Part shown: one piece after another, positions 35,614 to 44,623 of the stretch
Position numbering within the stretch: the first letter of the stretch is position 1
Layout of the letters: each line of letters opens with the position of its first letter
Assembly: GCA_900538465.1 (NCBI GenBank)
Contig: UPXV01000020.1
Location: 1-50,484 of the forward strand
From: an uncultured Erysipelotrichaceae bacterium
Lineage (GTDB): Bacteria; Bacillota_I; Bacilli_A; Erysipelotrichales; Coprobacillaceae
Length of the DNA: 50,484 nt
Direction: 5' to 3'
Notes under the pieces: model-generated
What the model was told of the DNA's origin: nothing
Seen by the model: the letters and a program-made list of their open reading frames with translations, nothing else
The model's database searches: none
Translations under genes and position numbers: made by a program

Positions 35614-36699
35614 TTAATTAACATCATTTACAATTTCAATTTTTAATGTTTTTTCATCTAAGAACATTCCTTGACTTAAACTAATTGAACATTTTTGTGT
35701 TTCACTCATTCCTATTGTCTCTCCATCATGTAAAACTGCATTTTGTTCAATAATATAACAAACAATATGAAACATAAATTCATGAATTTGACTCAAAGGA
35801 AGTTGTGATGGCAATGTTTCAATTTCATAATGTCCAAAATTCTTTAAACCAATTGTATAAATATGATTTCCATCACTGTTTGTCACAAGACCTAAATAAA
35901 CCCATATCGTAATTGGTAAGATTTGACTTTGATAATAGTCATTCATAATATCTGTATAGATATGTTTTGGCCAAACCATTTCATCACCATAAACCCCTAT
36001 GGCTTGTGGGACTTGTAGGCAAGCATCAACCAATTGACTTTGTAAAAGCAAGGCTTCACGATCAGTTATATTCTTACCAAGTGTTGTTACAATAATATGA
36101 GCTTTATGTTTTTTAACTTCATGAACAGCATCTTCCCACATATAACAGCCTTGTGCATAATATTCTGCCTCACCTTCTGGAACAGGTGCTTCCATTAACG
36201 ATAAAGAAACAAGAGAATCTCCACTATGACCTACATAAATAGAATTTTGATCCTTTTCCATATCACTAATTTGAAGACCTCGTTGATTGCTTAAATAATC
36301 AAAGATTTTTTCAAAATCCACATCTGCATTTTCTAATAAAACAAAATGAACATATGTTGTACGTGGTTCTGGTTCTACTTGTTTTTTGGCTTCGTTCATC
36401 CAATATTCACGAATCATTTCAACCATATCTATACATTTTTGAACAGCTGTTTCTTTTTCATATTTTTCATATTGACTAAAGATATGACCACAATGTCCTG
36501 TTTCATCTTCATGGTAGCCACCACAAACAGCAACCATCCATGGTGATAACATCGTCTTTTTAAACTTGAATACATAATAATGTAAATCATGCAAATCAAA
36601 CTCATCAGCAATTTCTATTTGATATGGATTTTTTCCTAATTCTCTTTCATCTGATAACCATTCTTTCATACATGATAAGGCATTTTCTTTTTGATCCAT
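35614..36699 (-). CDS. DUF4261 domain protein
   Basis: The 361-residue protein has an N-terminal ~110-residue domain (HDLHYYVFKFKKTMLSPWMVAVCGGYHE) and a C-terminal part (~125-355) matching DUF4261: VSLSLMEAPVPEGEAEYYA, KKHKAHIIVTTLG, GVYGDEMVWPKHIYTDIM, and YTIGLKNFGHYEIE. Function is unknown. No membrane segment or signal peptide is seen. It is a single-gene unit with its own terminator, placed after the manA terminator. Confidence 0.75.
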   Translation of the reverse strand: MDQKENALSCMKEWLSDERELGKNPYQIEIADEFDLHDLHYYVFKFKKTMLSPWMVAVCGGYHEDETGHCGHIFSQYEKYEKETAVQKCIDMVEMIREYWMNEAKKQVEPEPRTTYVHFVLLENADVDFEKIFDYLSNQRGLQISDMEKDQNSIYVGHSGDSLVSLSLMEAPVPEGEAEYYAQGCYMWEDAVHEVKKHKAHIIVTTLGKNITDREALLLQSQLVDACLQVPQAIGVYGDEMVWPKHIYTDIMNDYYQSQILPITIWVYLGLVTNSDGNHIYTIGLKNFGHYEIETLPSQLPLSQIHEFMFHIVCYIIEQNAVLHDGETIGMSETQKCSISLSQGMFLDEKTLKIEIVNDVN

Positions 36700-36718
36700 T
36701 GTTCTTCTCCTTTGAAAA

Positions 36719-36740
36719 AAAGCAGATAAAAATCTGCTTT
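36719..36740 (-). terminator. terminator after manA
   Basis: The stem AAAGCAGAT / ATCTGCTTT with a 4-base loop is followed by T residues on the minus strand, directly after the manA stop at 36743. Confidence 0.8.
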
Positions 36741-36742
36741 GA

Positions 36743-37678
36743 TTATAATGTTGTTATCATGAGAGTCATCACACCATCATAGACAACTTCTTTTTGATCA
36801 CTACATACAATAAAGTGATCACCTTTTTTTACTGCTTGACCATCAAGTGTTCCTTCACCTTCTAAAATACTTACCATTTGGAAAGGTTTGTCATTCACAA
36901 CAATATTTTCTCCTTCCATACGATAACAATCCACAGTAAAGAATTCACTTTCAACATAACGTGTTTTAGAACCATGATCTAAATGAGTATTTGTAAATAA
37001 TTTATTTGAATCATTATTTGATGGAACAGTTGTCACATCAATAGATTGTTGAACATGCAATTGTCTTTCTTTTCCATCTTTATCTTTACGATGATAATCA
37101 TAAACACGATAAGTAATATCTGATGATTGTTGTGCTTCATAAATCAAAGAACCACTACAAATCGCATGTAATGTTCCTGAAGGAATATAGAAGAAATCAC
37201 CTTTATTAATTTCAAATGAATTTAATAAGTTATCATAATCATCATTTTCAATAGCTTTCACAAATTCTTCTTTTGTTTTGGCATGATGACCCATGACCAT
37301 TTTTGTTCCTTCATCAGCTTGTAATACATACCAACATTCTGTTTTTCCTAATGAATTTTCATGTTTAGCAGCATATTCATCATTTGGATGAACTTGAACT
37401 GATAAATCATTTTTTGCATCAATAATTTTTGCTAGTAATGGGAATTGATCACCTTCGATATTTCCAAATAATTCTCTATGATTTTCCCAAAGCCAAGACA
37501 CTGTTTTTCCTGCAAATTCTCCATCTGCAATCACACAGTCGCCATTTTTATGTCCTGAAATAGCCCAACATTCTCCTGTTTGGTCACTAGGAATATCATA
37601 ACCATAGATATCTCTAAGTTTATGTCCTCCCCAAATCATTTCTTTAAATACTGGTTGAATCTTTAAAATATGTCCCAT
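36743..37678 (-). CDS. manA: mannose-6-phosphate isomerase, class I
   Basis: It interconverts mannose-6-phosphate and fructose-6-phosphate. The ~311-residue protein is of the short Firmicute type: KEMIWGGHKL, FPLLAKIIDAKNDLSVQVHPND (zinc ligands Gln and His), GKTECWYVL (zinc Glu), and IPSGTLHAI with the later zinc His. The second of two close ATGs is preferred for ribosome-site spacing (GGAAAGGAAG). It overlaps the DUF523 gene by 35 bases, and that gene overlaps a HAD phosphatase gene, so the three form one operon. Confidence 0.9.
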   Translation of the reverse strand: MGHILKIQPVFKEMIWGGHKLRDIYGYDIPSDQTGECWAISGHKNGDCVIADGEFAGKTVSWLWENHRELFGNIEGDQFPLLAKIIDAKNDLSVQVHPNDEYAAKHENSLGKTECWYVLQADEGTKMVMGHHAKTKEEFVKAIENDDYDNLLNSFEINKGDFFYIPSGTLHAICSGSLIYEAQQSSDITYRVYDYHRKDKDGKERQLHVQQSIDVTTVPSNNDSNKLFTNTHLDHGSKTRYVESEFFTVDCYRMEGENIVVNDKPFQMVSILEGEGTLDGQAVKKGDHFIVCSDQKEVVYDGVMTLMITTL

Positions 37679-38135
37679 ACTCATCTTCCTTTCCTATATA
37701 TTTTAAGAACTCTTCAACTTGTTTCTCATGAAAAACTTGAATTCCATGTTCTTCACACATCTTTGCAAAAACCCCTTGTCCATCAATAAGTGTATGACTA
37801 AAAGTTCCATCATAAATACCATCACACCCACAACTTGGACTTCTAAATTTTAAAATAGCAACTTTGACATCATGGGCTAAAAAAATGCTAATTGCTTTTT
37901 TGGCTCCCTCAAGATACTCTTTTGTAACATCATCTTGTTGGTTAGTTGTAATCAAAAGTGGTTCAACACTTTGGATTTCAGCAGGATTTCGTGGTGTTGA
38001 TAATCCTCCCATGACTTCTGGACAGACACAAACAACTTCTCCTAATTCATATAGACGCTTGAGTCCTAAAACCAGATTATTTTTTCCACTATATGTACAA
38101 TTTTCACCAATCAAACAAGCACTAACCCCTATCAT
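37644..38135 (-). CDS. DUF523 family protein
   Basis: The 163-residue product fits DUF523: IGVSACLIGENCTYSGKNN at the N-terminus, CPEVMGGLSTPRNPAEI, and ILKFRSPSCGCDGIYDGTF. Conserved Cys in SACL, VCPE and SCGC suggest metal or iron-sulphur binding; the function is unknown (related sequences are sometimes linked to 2-thiouracil desulphurase). It overlaps the HAD gene by 14 bases and manA by 35. Confidence 0.85.
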   Translation of the reverse strand: MIGVSACLIGENCTYSGKNNLVLGLKRLYELGEVVCVCPEVMGGLSTPRNPAEIQSVEPLLITTNQQDDVTKEYLEGAKKAISIFLAHDVKVAILKFRSPSCGCDGIYDGTFSHTLIDGQGVFAKMCEEHGIQVFHEKQVEEFLKYIGKEDEYGTYFKDSTSI

Positions 38136-38775
38136 GAAAGATCAACTCCTTGATTTCATCTGGACTTTCAACAACAAAATCAGCACCAGCCTCTTCTAAT
38201 TCATCACGACCACGAAAGCCCCATGTTACGCCAATTGTTTCTACATTCGCTTGATATCCTGTTTCTATATCCACATTACTATCACCAATAAAATAACAAT
38301 CTTTGCTGCCTAATCGCATACTCATTAATGCCAAATGAGTTGATTGAGGATTTGGCTTTGTCGGATATAAATCTTGTTGACCTAAAATAGTGATAAACTG
38401 ATTTGGAAAACAATGTTCAACAATACGAACAGCCAAATGATGAGGTTTATTTGTGACAACCGCTAATTGTATCCCCTCATCATAAAGACAATCAATAAGT
38501 GATTGCATATGAGGATATGGCTTGGTATGATCAAGACAGTGTTCTTCATAAACCTCATAAAATTCTTTTAAACATTCATCTAATAAATCTTGATGTTCTT
38601 CTCCAAGTGCTCTTTCAACTAATTTTTTAACACCATTACCAACAAATTGTTTATAACAAGTTATCTCATGAAGAGGTAAATGATGTTTCTTTAATACTTC
38701 GTTTGTAGATAAGGCTAAGTCTTCTATCGAATCGACTAAGGTCCCATCCAAATCAAATAGACATCCTTTTTTCAT
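38122..38775 (-). CDS. HAD phosphatase, phosphoglycolate phosphatase-like
   Basis: The start MKKGCLFDLDGTLVDS lies directly behind AAGGAGG; an earlier in-frame start lies before that site. Motif I FDLDGTLVDS, motif II VVTNKP, motif III Lys in YPTKPNP and motif IV FIGDSNVDIETG, with a Gph-type helical cap between I and II. Likely it dephosphorylates phosphoglycolate or a similar small phosphate ester. It is first in the operon with DUF523 and manA. Confidence 0.88.
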   Translation of the reverse strand: MKKGCLFDLDGTLVDSIEDLALSTNEVLKKHHLPLHEITCYKQFVGNGVKKLVERALGEEHQDLLDECLKEFYEVYEEHCLDHTKPYPHMQSLIDCLYDEGIQLAVVTNKPHHLAVRIVEHCFPNQFITILGQQDLYPTKPNPQSTHLALMSMRLGSKDCYFIGDSNVDIETGYQANVETIGVTWGFRGRDELEEAGADFVVESPDEIKELIFHDRG

Positions 38776-38810
38776 TGTGACCTCCTTATACACCACACAT
38801 TATATCAGTA

Positions 38811-38838
38811 TTGAAAAAATAATGAAAGATGTTATAAT
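38811..38838 (+). promoter_or_regulatory. promoter of the small membrane protein gene
   Basis: TTGAAA (38811-38816), a 16-bp spacer and TATAAT (38833-38838) with an upstream TGT giving an extended -10 form. GGGGTGAG follows just before the ATG at 38866. Confidence 0.65.
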
Positions 38839-38865
38839 AAAATAAGTGTAAAATGGGGTGAGAAA

Positions 38866-39072
38866 ATGAATGAATTAAGATCAACGAAGTATATGAATAT
38901 ATTTACATATATTGGTTATTTTCTAGGCTTTGGATGTATTCTTTGGTATATCATTACTCAAGGAAATGCAGCGTTACCACTTGTTGGAGTTATTGTGATT
39001 TTTTTAATGAGAACAATTGGTTATGGTATTGATAGACTTATTGAACTTAATGAAGATAAAAAGAAAAGATAA
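38866..39072 (+). CDS. small two-helix membrane protein
   Basis: I do not recognise the family. The 68-residue protein has two hydrophobic helices (IFTYIGYFLGFGCILWYIIT, ~11-30, and AALPLVGVIVIFLMRTIGYGI, ~34-54) and a charged tail (DRLIELNEDKKKR). GGGGTG precedes the start and a clear promoter lies upstream. It is a lone plus-strand gene between minus-strand operons, with a shared terminator at its end. Confidence 0.7.
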   Translation: MNELRSTKYMNIFTYIGYFLGFGCILWYIITQGNAALPLVGVIVIFLMRTIGYGIDRLIELNEDKKKR

Positions 39073-39090
39073 AGAGTTTTCCTTATCTTT
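39065..39090. terminator. bidirectional terminator between small membrane protein and carboxypeptidase genes
   Basis: The stem AAAGATAA / TTATCTTT with a 10-base loop is flanked by A-rich and T-rich runs (TTTTTTTCTTTTT on the plus strand). Both convergent genes end inside it. Confidence 0.65.
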
Positions 39091-40288
39091 TTTTCTTTTT
39101 AACAAAACAGATTATTCCTACAATAAGCATAAAAGGTACACCCAATAAAAGAGTATAATGCAAAACAATCGCAAGTGTTGAACTTTCAATTGTCTGTTCC
39201 ATAACAATTGGATATTCATATAAAATTTTCTCTTGATAAACAGCTTGAATAACTCCCAATTGTTTGCCTTGTTTTAAAGGAGCCTCTTGAAGAAATGAGG
39301 TTTCTTTTTTTATTTCTACATCTTGGTAAGGAATATCCTTTGAAATCAAGACAGAAATATCTTGACTAGCGACATAATGATAAATACCATCAAATGTCTT
39401 TAAAACCCAATAATCTTGAATATCTTCATTCTTTTTATAAAGACGTAAATTTTGATAATGTTGATTCATATAACTATAAACCATAATGGCATCTTTGATA
39501 TGATTTTGACTGTATTGACCGGTGGCTTTCGCTGTCACTAGAATACATTGATGTCCATGAATCGTCATTGTACTTGCAAGTGTAACACCAGCTTCATCAG
39601 TAAAACCACTCTTTGCACCATCAATATGACGAATATCAAGATGCTTCATTTCTTTACCTCTTTGTAAAGATGACAACCAAGTATGGTTCTTTTGAGAACT
39701 GGTATGTGTACGTGCATTAAAGACTTTTACAAATTCTTCTTGTTTTAAAGCCTCATTTAAAATCATAGCCATTTCTTTAACCGTTGTATAATGTTGATCA
39801 TCATGAAGACCTGTAACATTCATAAAATGAGTATTTTTTAAACCCAAATGAGAAACATATTCATTCATCGCCTTAACAAATTGGTCTTGACTTCCATAAG
39901 TTAATCTTGCTAAAGCATTGCAGGCATCAGCACCCGAAGGAAGTAAAGCCCCATACAATAAATCTTCATATGTGACGACTTCTCCTTCATAAAATCCTGC
40001 AACTGACGCACCCATTTGAGCCAATCCCTTTAAATCAATAGAAGTAATTGTGACCTTTTTTTGTAAATTATCAATCTTTTGTAATGCCAAACTGACTGTT
40101 AGAATTTTTGTCATACTGGCAGGATATATTCGTTCTTCACTTTTTTGATTGATATAAACCATATTTGTTTGTCGATCAAATAAATAGGCATAAGGAGAAT
40201 TAAGCTTGAGTTCATTTGTTGCACTTACAGGCACAAAAGAAACAAGTATAATGAGACATATAAGACAAACACTAACTATTTTCTTCAT
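39083..40288 (-). CDS. D-alanyl-D-alanine carboxypeptidase (low-mass penicillin-binding protein)
   Basis: The start MKKIVSVCLICLIILVS is 8 bases after AGGTGG; an earlier in-frame start is less well placed. A signal peptide is followed by a peptidase S11 domain: active Ser in YPASMTKIL (SxxK), LPSGADACNAL (the SxN motif reads S-G-A here), and DGAKSGFT (KSG). A beta domain follows (~275-370), and a C-terminal membrane helix ending KKKKR anchors the protein. It trims the terminal D-Ala of peptidoglycan stem peptides. It overlaps the EamA transporter gene by 17 bases. Confidence 0.88.
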   Translation of the reverse strand: MKKIVSVCLICLIILVSFVPVSATNELKLNSPYAYLFDRQTNMVYINQKSEERIYPASMTKILTVSLALQKIDNLQKKVTITSIDLKGLAQMGASVAGFYEGEVVTYEDLLYGALLPSGADACNALARLTYGSQDQFVKAMNEYVSHLGLKNTHFMNVTGLHDDQHYTTVKEMAMILNEALKQEEFVKVFNARTHTSSQKNHTWLSSLQRGKEMKHLDIRHIDGAKSGFTDEAGVTLASTMTIHGHQCILVTAKATGQYSQNHIKDAIMVYSYMNQHYQNLRLYKKNEDIQDYWVLKTFDGIYHYVASQDISVLISKDIPYQDVEIKKETSFLQEAPLKQGKQLGVIQAVYQEKILYEYPIVMEQTIESSTLAIVLHYTLLLGVPFMLIVGIICFVKKKKR

Positions 40289-41168
40289 CAAGTGCACCAC
40301 CTCTTTTTAAAAAGGATAATTTTGTTTCTGATATGATAATAGCAATAAAAATCAAAACAAATCCCAAAATAACTTTCAAAGTTAAAACTTCACCATAAAA
40401 AATCACAGAAAAGGCAACTCCAAAAACAGATTCTAAAGAAAGAATCAAAGAAGCATTACATTCACTTGTATACTTTTGACCAATGGTTTGACAAACCATT
40501 GTCACAGCAGTTGCAAAGAAAGCCAAATAGAACAATTGTAAGAAAATAGACGATTGAATTTGTGTGACAAGTGTAATATCTTCTAAAATCAAAGCAACAA
40601 TCAAGGCAACACATGCTCCTCCCATAAATTGAAAAGCTGTAAAAGGACCACCTTCAACACCTTGAGAAAACTTTTTGATCATTAAGATATGCACAGCATA
40701 TAAAAAGCCACCACATAATGTTAAAAAATCTCCTATATTGATTGATAAATGACCATCCAATGAAACACAACCAATACCTAAAATACAAATAAAAGCAGCT
40801 ATAAAATTATAAACATCAGGTCTTTTATGATAAAATAACCACACCAAAAAAGGAACAATGGCACAATAAACAGCCGTTAAAAAAGCATTCTTTCCTGGGG
40901 TTGTAAAATTAAGTCCCCATGTTTGGACATAATAAGCACAAAACAAACAACAACCTGTCAACAAACCTCCAACGATCTTTTCTTTAGGATAATTTTTTAA
41001 TTGTTTATAAAATAGAATAGATAAAAATAAAGCTGCCAGTGTGAATCTCACAAACAACAAAACAGCAGGTGTTAAAAAATCAACAGCACTTTTCATCACA
41101 ATAAAAGAACTTCCCCATATCAATGCTGCTGTTAACAAAAACAAACCACCTTTGACTTTTTGACTCAT
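40272..41168 (-). CDS. EamA/DMT family transporter
   Basis: The 298-residue membrane protein has about ten hydrophobic helices in two EamA halves: LTAALIWGSSFIVMKSAVDFL and TPAVLLFVRFTLAALFLSILF in the first, FLYAVHILMIKKFSQ and SLESVFGVAFSVIFYGEVLTLKVILGFVLIF in the second. It exports or imports a small metabolite; the substrate cannot be told from sequence. AAGGAGG precedes the ATG. Confidence 0.87.
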   Translation of the reverse strand: MSQKVKGGLFLLTAALIWGSSFIVMKSAVDFLTPAVLLFVRFTLAALFLSILFYKQLKNYPKEKIVGGLLTGCCLFCAYYVQTWGLNFTTPGKNAFLTAVYCAIVPFLVWLFYHKRPDVYNFIAAFICILGIGCVSLDGHLSINIGDFLTLCGGFLYAVHILMIKKFSQGVEGGPFTAFQFMGGACVALIVALILEDITLVTQIQSSIFLQLFYLAFFATAVTMVCQTIGQKYTSECNASLILSLESVFGVAFSVIFYGEVLTLKVILGFVLIFIAIIISETKLSFLKRGGALDEENS

Positions 41169-41185
41169 CTTTTCCTCCTTTCTAA

Positions 41186-41216
41186 AAAGAAAAGGTACAT
41201 ACGTACCATTTCTTTT
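41186..41216 (-). terminator. terminator after ileS
   Basis: A stem around GGTAC / GTACC, extended by AGAAA / TTTCT with one mismatch and with a 4-base loop, is followed by T residues on the minus strand. It starts at the ileS stop. Confidence 0.7.
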
Positions 41217-43949
41217 TTAACCATGAATAACTTCATGACAACGAGGACATAATTCCCCTTCCATTTCAGATTCTTCAAAATAGTTCCAACATCTTGGACA
41301 TTGTACACCATTGAATTTTTCAGCTTTGATATAAGCTGTTTCATATTCAGTTAAATCTGTTGTATCTGTTACTAAATTAACTTTTGCAACAATGAATAAT
41401 TGTTTTAAATCATCAGCTAATTTTGCCATATCTTGATATGCATCTTTTAAGCAAATTGTTAATTTTGCTTCCATATTAGATTTAATGACTTTTTCATTTC
41501 TTAATTCTTCTAATGACTTCATAGCATCTTTTCTTAGTGCTAAGAAACGATCATAATATTCTTTGATACTTTCAGCATTTTCAACTTCAATCATTTCTGG
41601 TTTTGCTTCTAAGAAGATTGATTCTGCTTTATTGTCATCACAATGGAAATGATCATGTAATTCTTCAGTTGTGAAAACTAAGATTGGTGATAATAATTTC
41701 ATCATTGTTTTGGCATAATGATATAAAACAGTTTGGACTTGTCTTCTTCTTAAACTATCAGCTTTTTCAATATATAAGATATCTTTTGTGAAATCCATAT
41801 AGAAAGCACTTAATGTATTTGTAAAGCAATTTAAGATTAATTGATTGGCTTCAGCAAAATCATAGTTATCTAAAGCCTCATGATAACCTTTCATTAAGTT
41901 ATTTAATTCAACCAACATATATTGGTCAACACCTTTTAAATCTTTTGTATCAACAACATCACTTGCTTTAAAATCACTTAAGTTTCCAAGAATAAAACGC
42001 ATTGTATTTCTCATCTTACGATAATTTTCAGCCACTTGTTTCATGATTTCATCAGAAATACGAACATCTGATTGATAAGCGACTGAAGTTGCCCATAATC
42101 TTAAGATATCAGCACCATATTGATTGACCATCTTAATTGGATCAACTGTATTCCCTAAAGATTTAGACATCTTATTTCCTTTACCATCTAAAACAAATCC
42201 ATGTGATAAGACTGTCTTATATGGAGCTTGTCCATGGGCAGCAGTTCCAATGATTAATGATGAGTTAAACCATCCACGATATTGGTCACTACCTTCAAAA
42301 TATAAATCAACTGGATAACGATATCCTCTTTCTCTTATACATCCTGTATGTGAAGATCCTGAATCAAACCAAACATCCATAATATCTTTTTCTTTTCTAA
42401 AGATACCATTTGGTGAATGTTCATTTGTATATCCTTCTGGTAATAAGAATTTTTCATCTTTTTCAAACCAAACATTTGAACCATATTCTCTAAATAACTT
42501 AGAAATATGAGCAAAAACAGCCTCTTCCATAATTGGTGTTCCATCTTCACAATAGATAATAGGAATTGGTACACCCCAACTTCTTTGACGAGAAATACAC
42601 CAGTCTCCACGATCTTTAATCATGTTGTAGATTCTAATATGTCCCCATTCATTTAACCAATTGACTTTATCAATTTCACTTAATAATTTTTCTCTAATTT
42701 TATCAATTGAACAGAACCATTGATCAGTTGCTCTAAAGATAATTGGTTTCTTTGTACGCCAATCATGAGGATAACTATGTGTAATGAATTCAAGTTTTAA
42801 TAAAACACCTAATTCATCTAATTTCATTGTGACTGTTTTATTTGCATCATCAACATATTGACCAGCTAACCATTCACCACAATCTTCCATCATTTTTCCA
42901 TGTTCATCAACATTACAATAAATATCTAAACCATATTTTTGACCAACAATAAAGTCATCCATACCAAATCCAGGAGCTGTATGAACGCATCCAGTTCCGG
43001 CATCAGCAGTAACATGGTCTCCTAAGATAACTAATGATTCACGATCATATAATGGATGTTGACAAGTAATCATTTCTAATTCTTTACCATTAAATCTTTG
43101 TAAGATTTCTTTTTGTTGTAAACCAAATTTTTCCCATAAAGAATCAACCAATTCTTCTAAGACTAATAATTTTCCTTTTTCACTTTGAACTAATGCATAA
43201 GTGTAATCAGGATTTAAACAAATAGCAAGGTTTGCTGGAATTGTCCAAGGTGTTGTTGTCCAAATAACAAAACTTGTATCTGTATCTAAGATTCCTTTTC
43301 CATCTTTCACAGCAAATTTAACAAAGATTGTTGGTGATTTAACATCATGATATTCAACTTCAGCTTCAGCTAAAGCAGATTCACTTGATGGTGACCAATA
43401 AACTGGTTTTAATCCTTTATAGATTAATCCATCCATTGCCATTTTTGCAAAGACATCAATTTGATTGGCTTCAAATTCTGGTAACAATGTTAAGTAAGGA
43501 TGATCATAATCAGCAAATGTTCCTACACGTTTACATTGTTCCATTTGTTTAGCGACTTGTTCTAAAGCATATTCATAACATTTTTTTCTAAATTCAGCTG
43601 TGCTTAACTCTTTACGATTGACACCTAATTTTTGAATAGCATTTTCAATTGGTAAACCATGTGTATCCCATCCTGGAATATAAGGTGTATAATAACCTTC
43701 CATATTTTTATAACGACAAATAACATCTTTAATGATTTTATTTAGCATATGTCCAACATGCATATTTCCATTGGCATATGGTGGACCATCATGGAAAATA
43801 AAGTCATCTTTTCCTTCGTTTTGTTTGATAACTTTTTCATACATATGTGCATCTTTCCATCTTGCAACATAGCCTGGTTCTTTTTTAGGAAGATTCCCTC
43901 TCATTTCAAATTCAGTTTTTGGCATTAATAGCGTATCTTTATAATTCAT
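41217..43949 (-). CDS. ileS: isoleucyl-tRNA synthetase
   Basis: Class I synthetase of 910 residues that charges tRNA-Ile. It has the HIGH-type motif DGPPYANGNMHVGHMLNK, the KMSKS motif in GKGNKMSKSLGN, an editing domain between them (WTTTPWTIPANLAI, GTGCVHTAPGFG), and a C-terminal zinc knuckle (CPRCWNYFEESEMEGELCPRC). It is controlled by an upstream T-box and lies after divIVA, the usual Firmicute order. Confidence 0.97.
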   Translation of the reverse strand: MNYKDTLLMPKTEFEMRGNLPKKEPGYVARWKDAHMYEKVIKQNEGKDDFIFHDGPPYANGNMHVGHMLNKIIKDVICRYKNMEGYYTPYIPGWDTHGLPIENAIQKLGVNRKELSTAEFRKKCYEYALEQVAKQMEQCKRVGTFADYDHPYLTLLPEFEANQIDVFAKMAMDGLIYKGLKPVYWSPSSESALAEAEVEYHDVKSPTIFVKFAVKDGKGILDTDTSFVIWTTTPWTIPANLAICLNPDYTYALVQSEKGKLLVLEELVDSLWEKFGLQQKEILQRFNGKELEMITCQHPLYDRESLVILGDHVTADAGTGCVHTAPGFGMDDFIVGQKYGLDIYCNVDEHGKMMEDCGEWLAGQYVDDANKTVTMKLDELGVLLKLEFITHSYPHDWRTKKPIIFRATDQWFCSIDKIREKLLSEIDKVNWLNEWGHIRIYNMIKDRGDWCISRQRSWGVPIPIIYCEDGTPIMEEAVFAHISKLFREYGSNVWFEKDEKFLLPEGYTNEHSPNGIFRKEKDIMDVWFDSGSSHTGCIRERGYRYPVDLYFEGSDQYRGWFNSSLIIGTAAHGQAPYKTVLSHGFVLDGKGNKMSKSLGNTVDPIKMVNQYGADILRLWATSVAYQSDVRISDEIMKQVAENYRKMRNTMRFILGNLSDFKASDVVDTKDLKGVDQYMLVELNNLMKGYHEALDNYDFAEANQLILNCFTNTLSAFYMDFTKDILYIEKADSLRRRQVQTVLYHYAKTMMKLLSPILVFTTEELHDHFHCDDNKAESIFLEAKPEMIEVENAESIKEYYDRFLALRKDAMKSLEELRNEKVIKSNMEAKLTICLKDAYQDMAKLADDLKQLFIVAKVNLVTDTTDLTEYETAYIKAEKFNGVQCPRCWNYFEESEMEGELCPRCHEVIHG

Positions 43950-43970
43950 TTTACCCTTCCTTTCTCAAAT

Positions 43971-44165
43971 AAAAAAACGTCCTGTTAAAGGACGTGTTCA
44001 CGCGGTACCACCTTTATTCATATCTTGCGATATGCTCTTAACATCGTAACGTGATAAAACGGCGCACCCTACTCTTGTTTCAGGATTGCTACTGGGGAGT
44101 GATCCATTATAAATTCCACTTACTTGTTTCCACCAACCACAAGCTCTCTAGAAGTTTTCTTTATA
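43971..44165 (-). ncRNA. T-box riboswitch of ileS
   Basis: The minus strand has the T-box sequence AAAGGTGGTACCGCG (44001-44015), a terminator stem CGTCCT / AGGACG with seven T (43971-43994), and a Stem I with AGAGAGC and GGTGGAAAC. The putative specifier codon is ATC (44101-44103) followed by A. ATC means Ile, in agreement with the gene. The 5' part of Stem I appears to reach into the end of divIVA. Uncharged tRNA-Ile would prevent termination. Confidence 0.93.
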
Positions 44166-44622
44166 AACTGTCTCCGTCTTTGTATTTGTTTTCTTGTTCT
44201 TCTCTTATTAAACTAAAAATTTCAGATTTGTCAATAGTTTCTAGCATATCTTCGCTCATTTTGACAACATTTTTTCTAAAATCGATAGCTTCTTGCTTGA
44301 AGACATCCATATCTTTCGATAAACCACGAACATATTCCATAGATTCTTTTAAAATCATATTGGCATTTCTTTTGGCTTTTTCAATTAATTCACTAGCTTC
44401 TTTTAAAGCCAAACGTGCAATTTCTTCATTGGTTTTTTCATGCACAGTGATCTGTTTGGTTAGCAAAGCATTATGTTCCTTTAATTGATTCATTTCAGTT
44501 TCCAAAGATTCAATTGTTTCTGCCTGCTTTTGAATTTGTGCTTTTAACTCTTCAATACGATCATCAACTTCTTTCATATGATAACCTCGAAATTGTTTAT
44601 CAAATTCTTCCAAATCATTCAC
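44161..44622 (-). CDS. divIVA: DivIVA-like cell division/polarity protein
   Basis: The N-terminus has FDKQFRGYHMKEVDDRIEELK, the membrane-curvature-binding motif of DivIVA/GpsB, followed by a long coiled coil (~25-130, including KEASELIEKAKRNANMILKES). The start shown is a GTG; a TTG nine bases later (44613) has a better-spaced ribosome site (GAGGTG) and may be the real start. It follows ylmH by one base. In Firmicutes it marks poles and septa and positions division and sporulation proteins. Confidence 0.87.
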   Translation of the reverse strand: MNDLEEFDKQFRGYHMKEVDDRIEELKAQIQKQAETIESLETEMNQLKEHNALLTKQITVHEKTNEEIARLALKEASELIEKAKRNANMILKESMEYVRGLSKDMDVFKQEAIDFRKNVVKMSEDMLETIDKSEIFSLIREEQENKYKDGDSL

Positions 44623-44623
44623 C

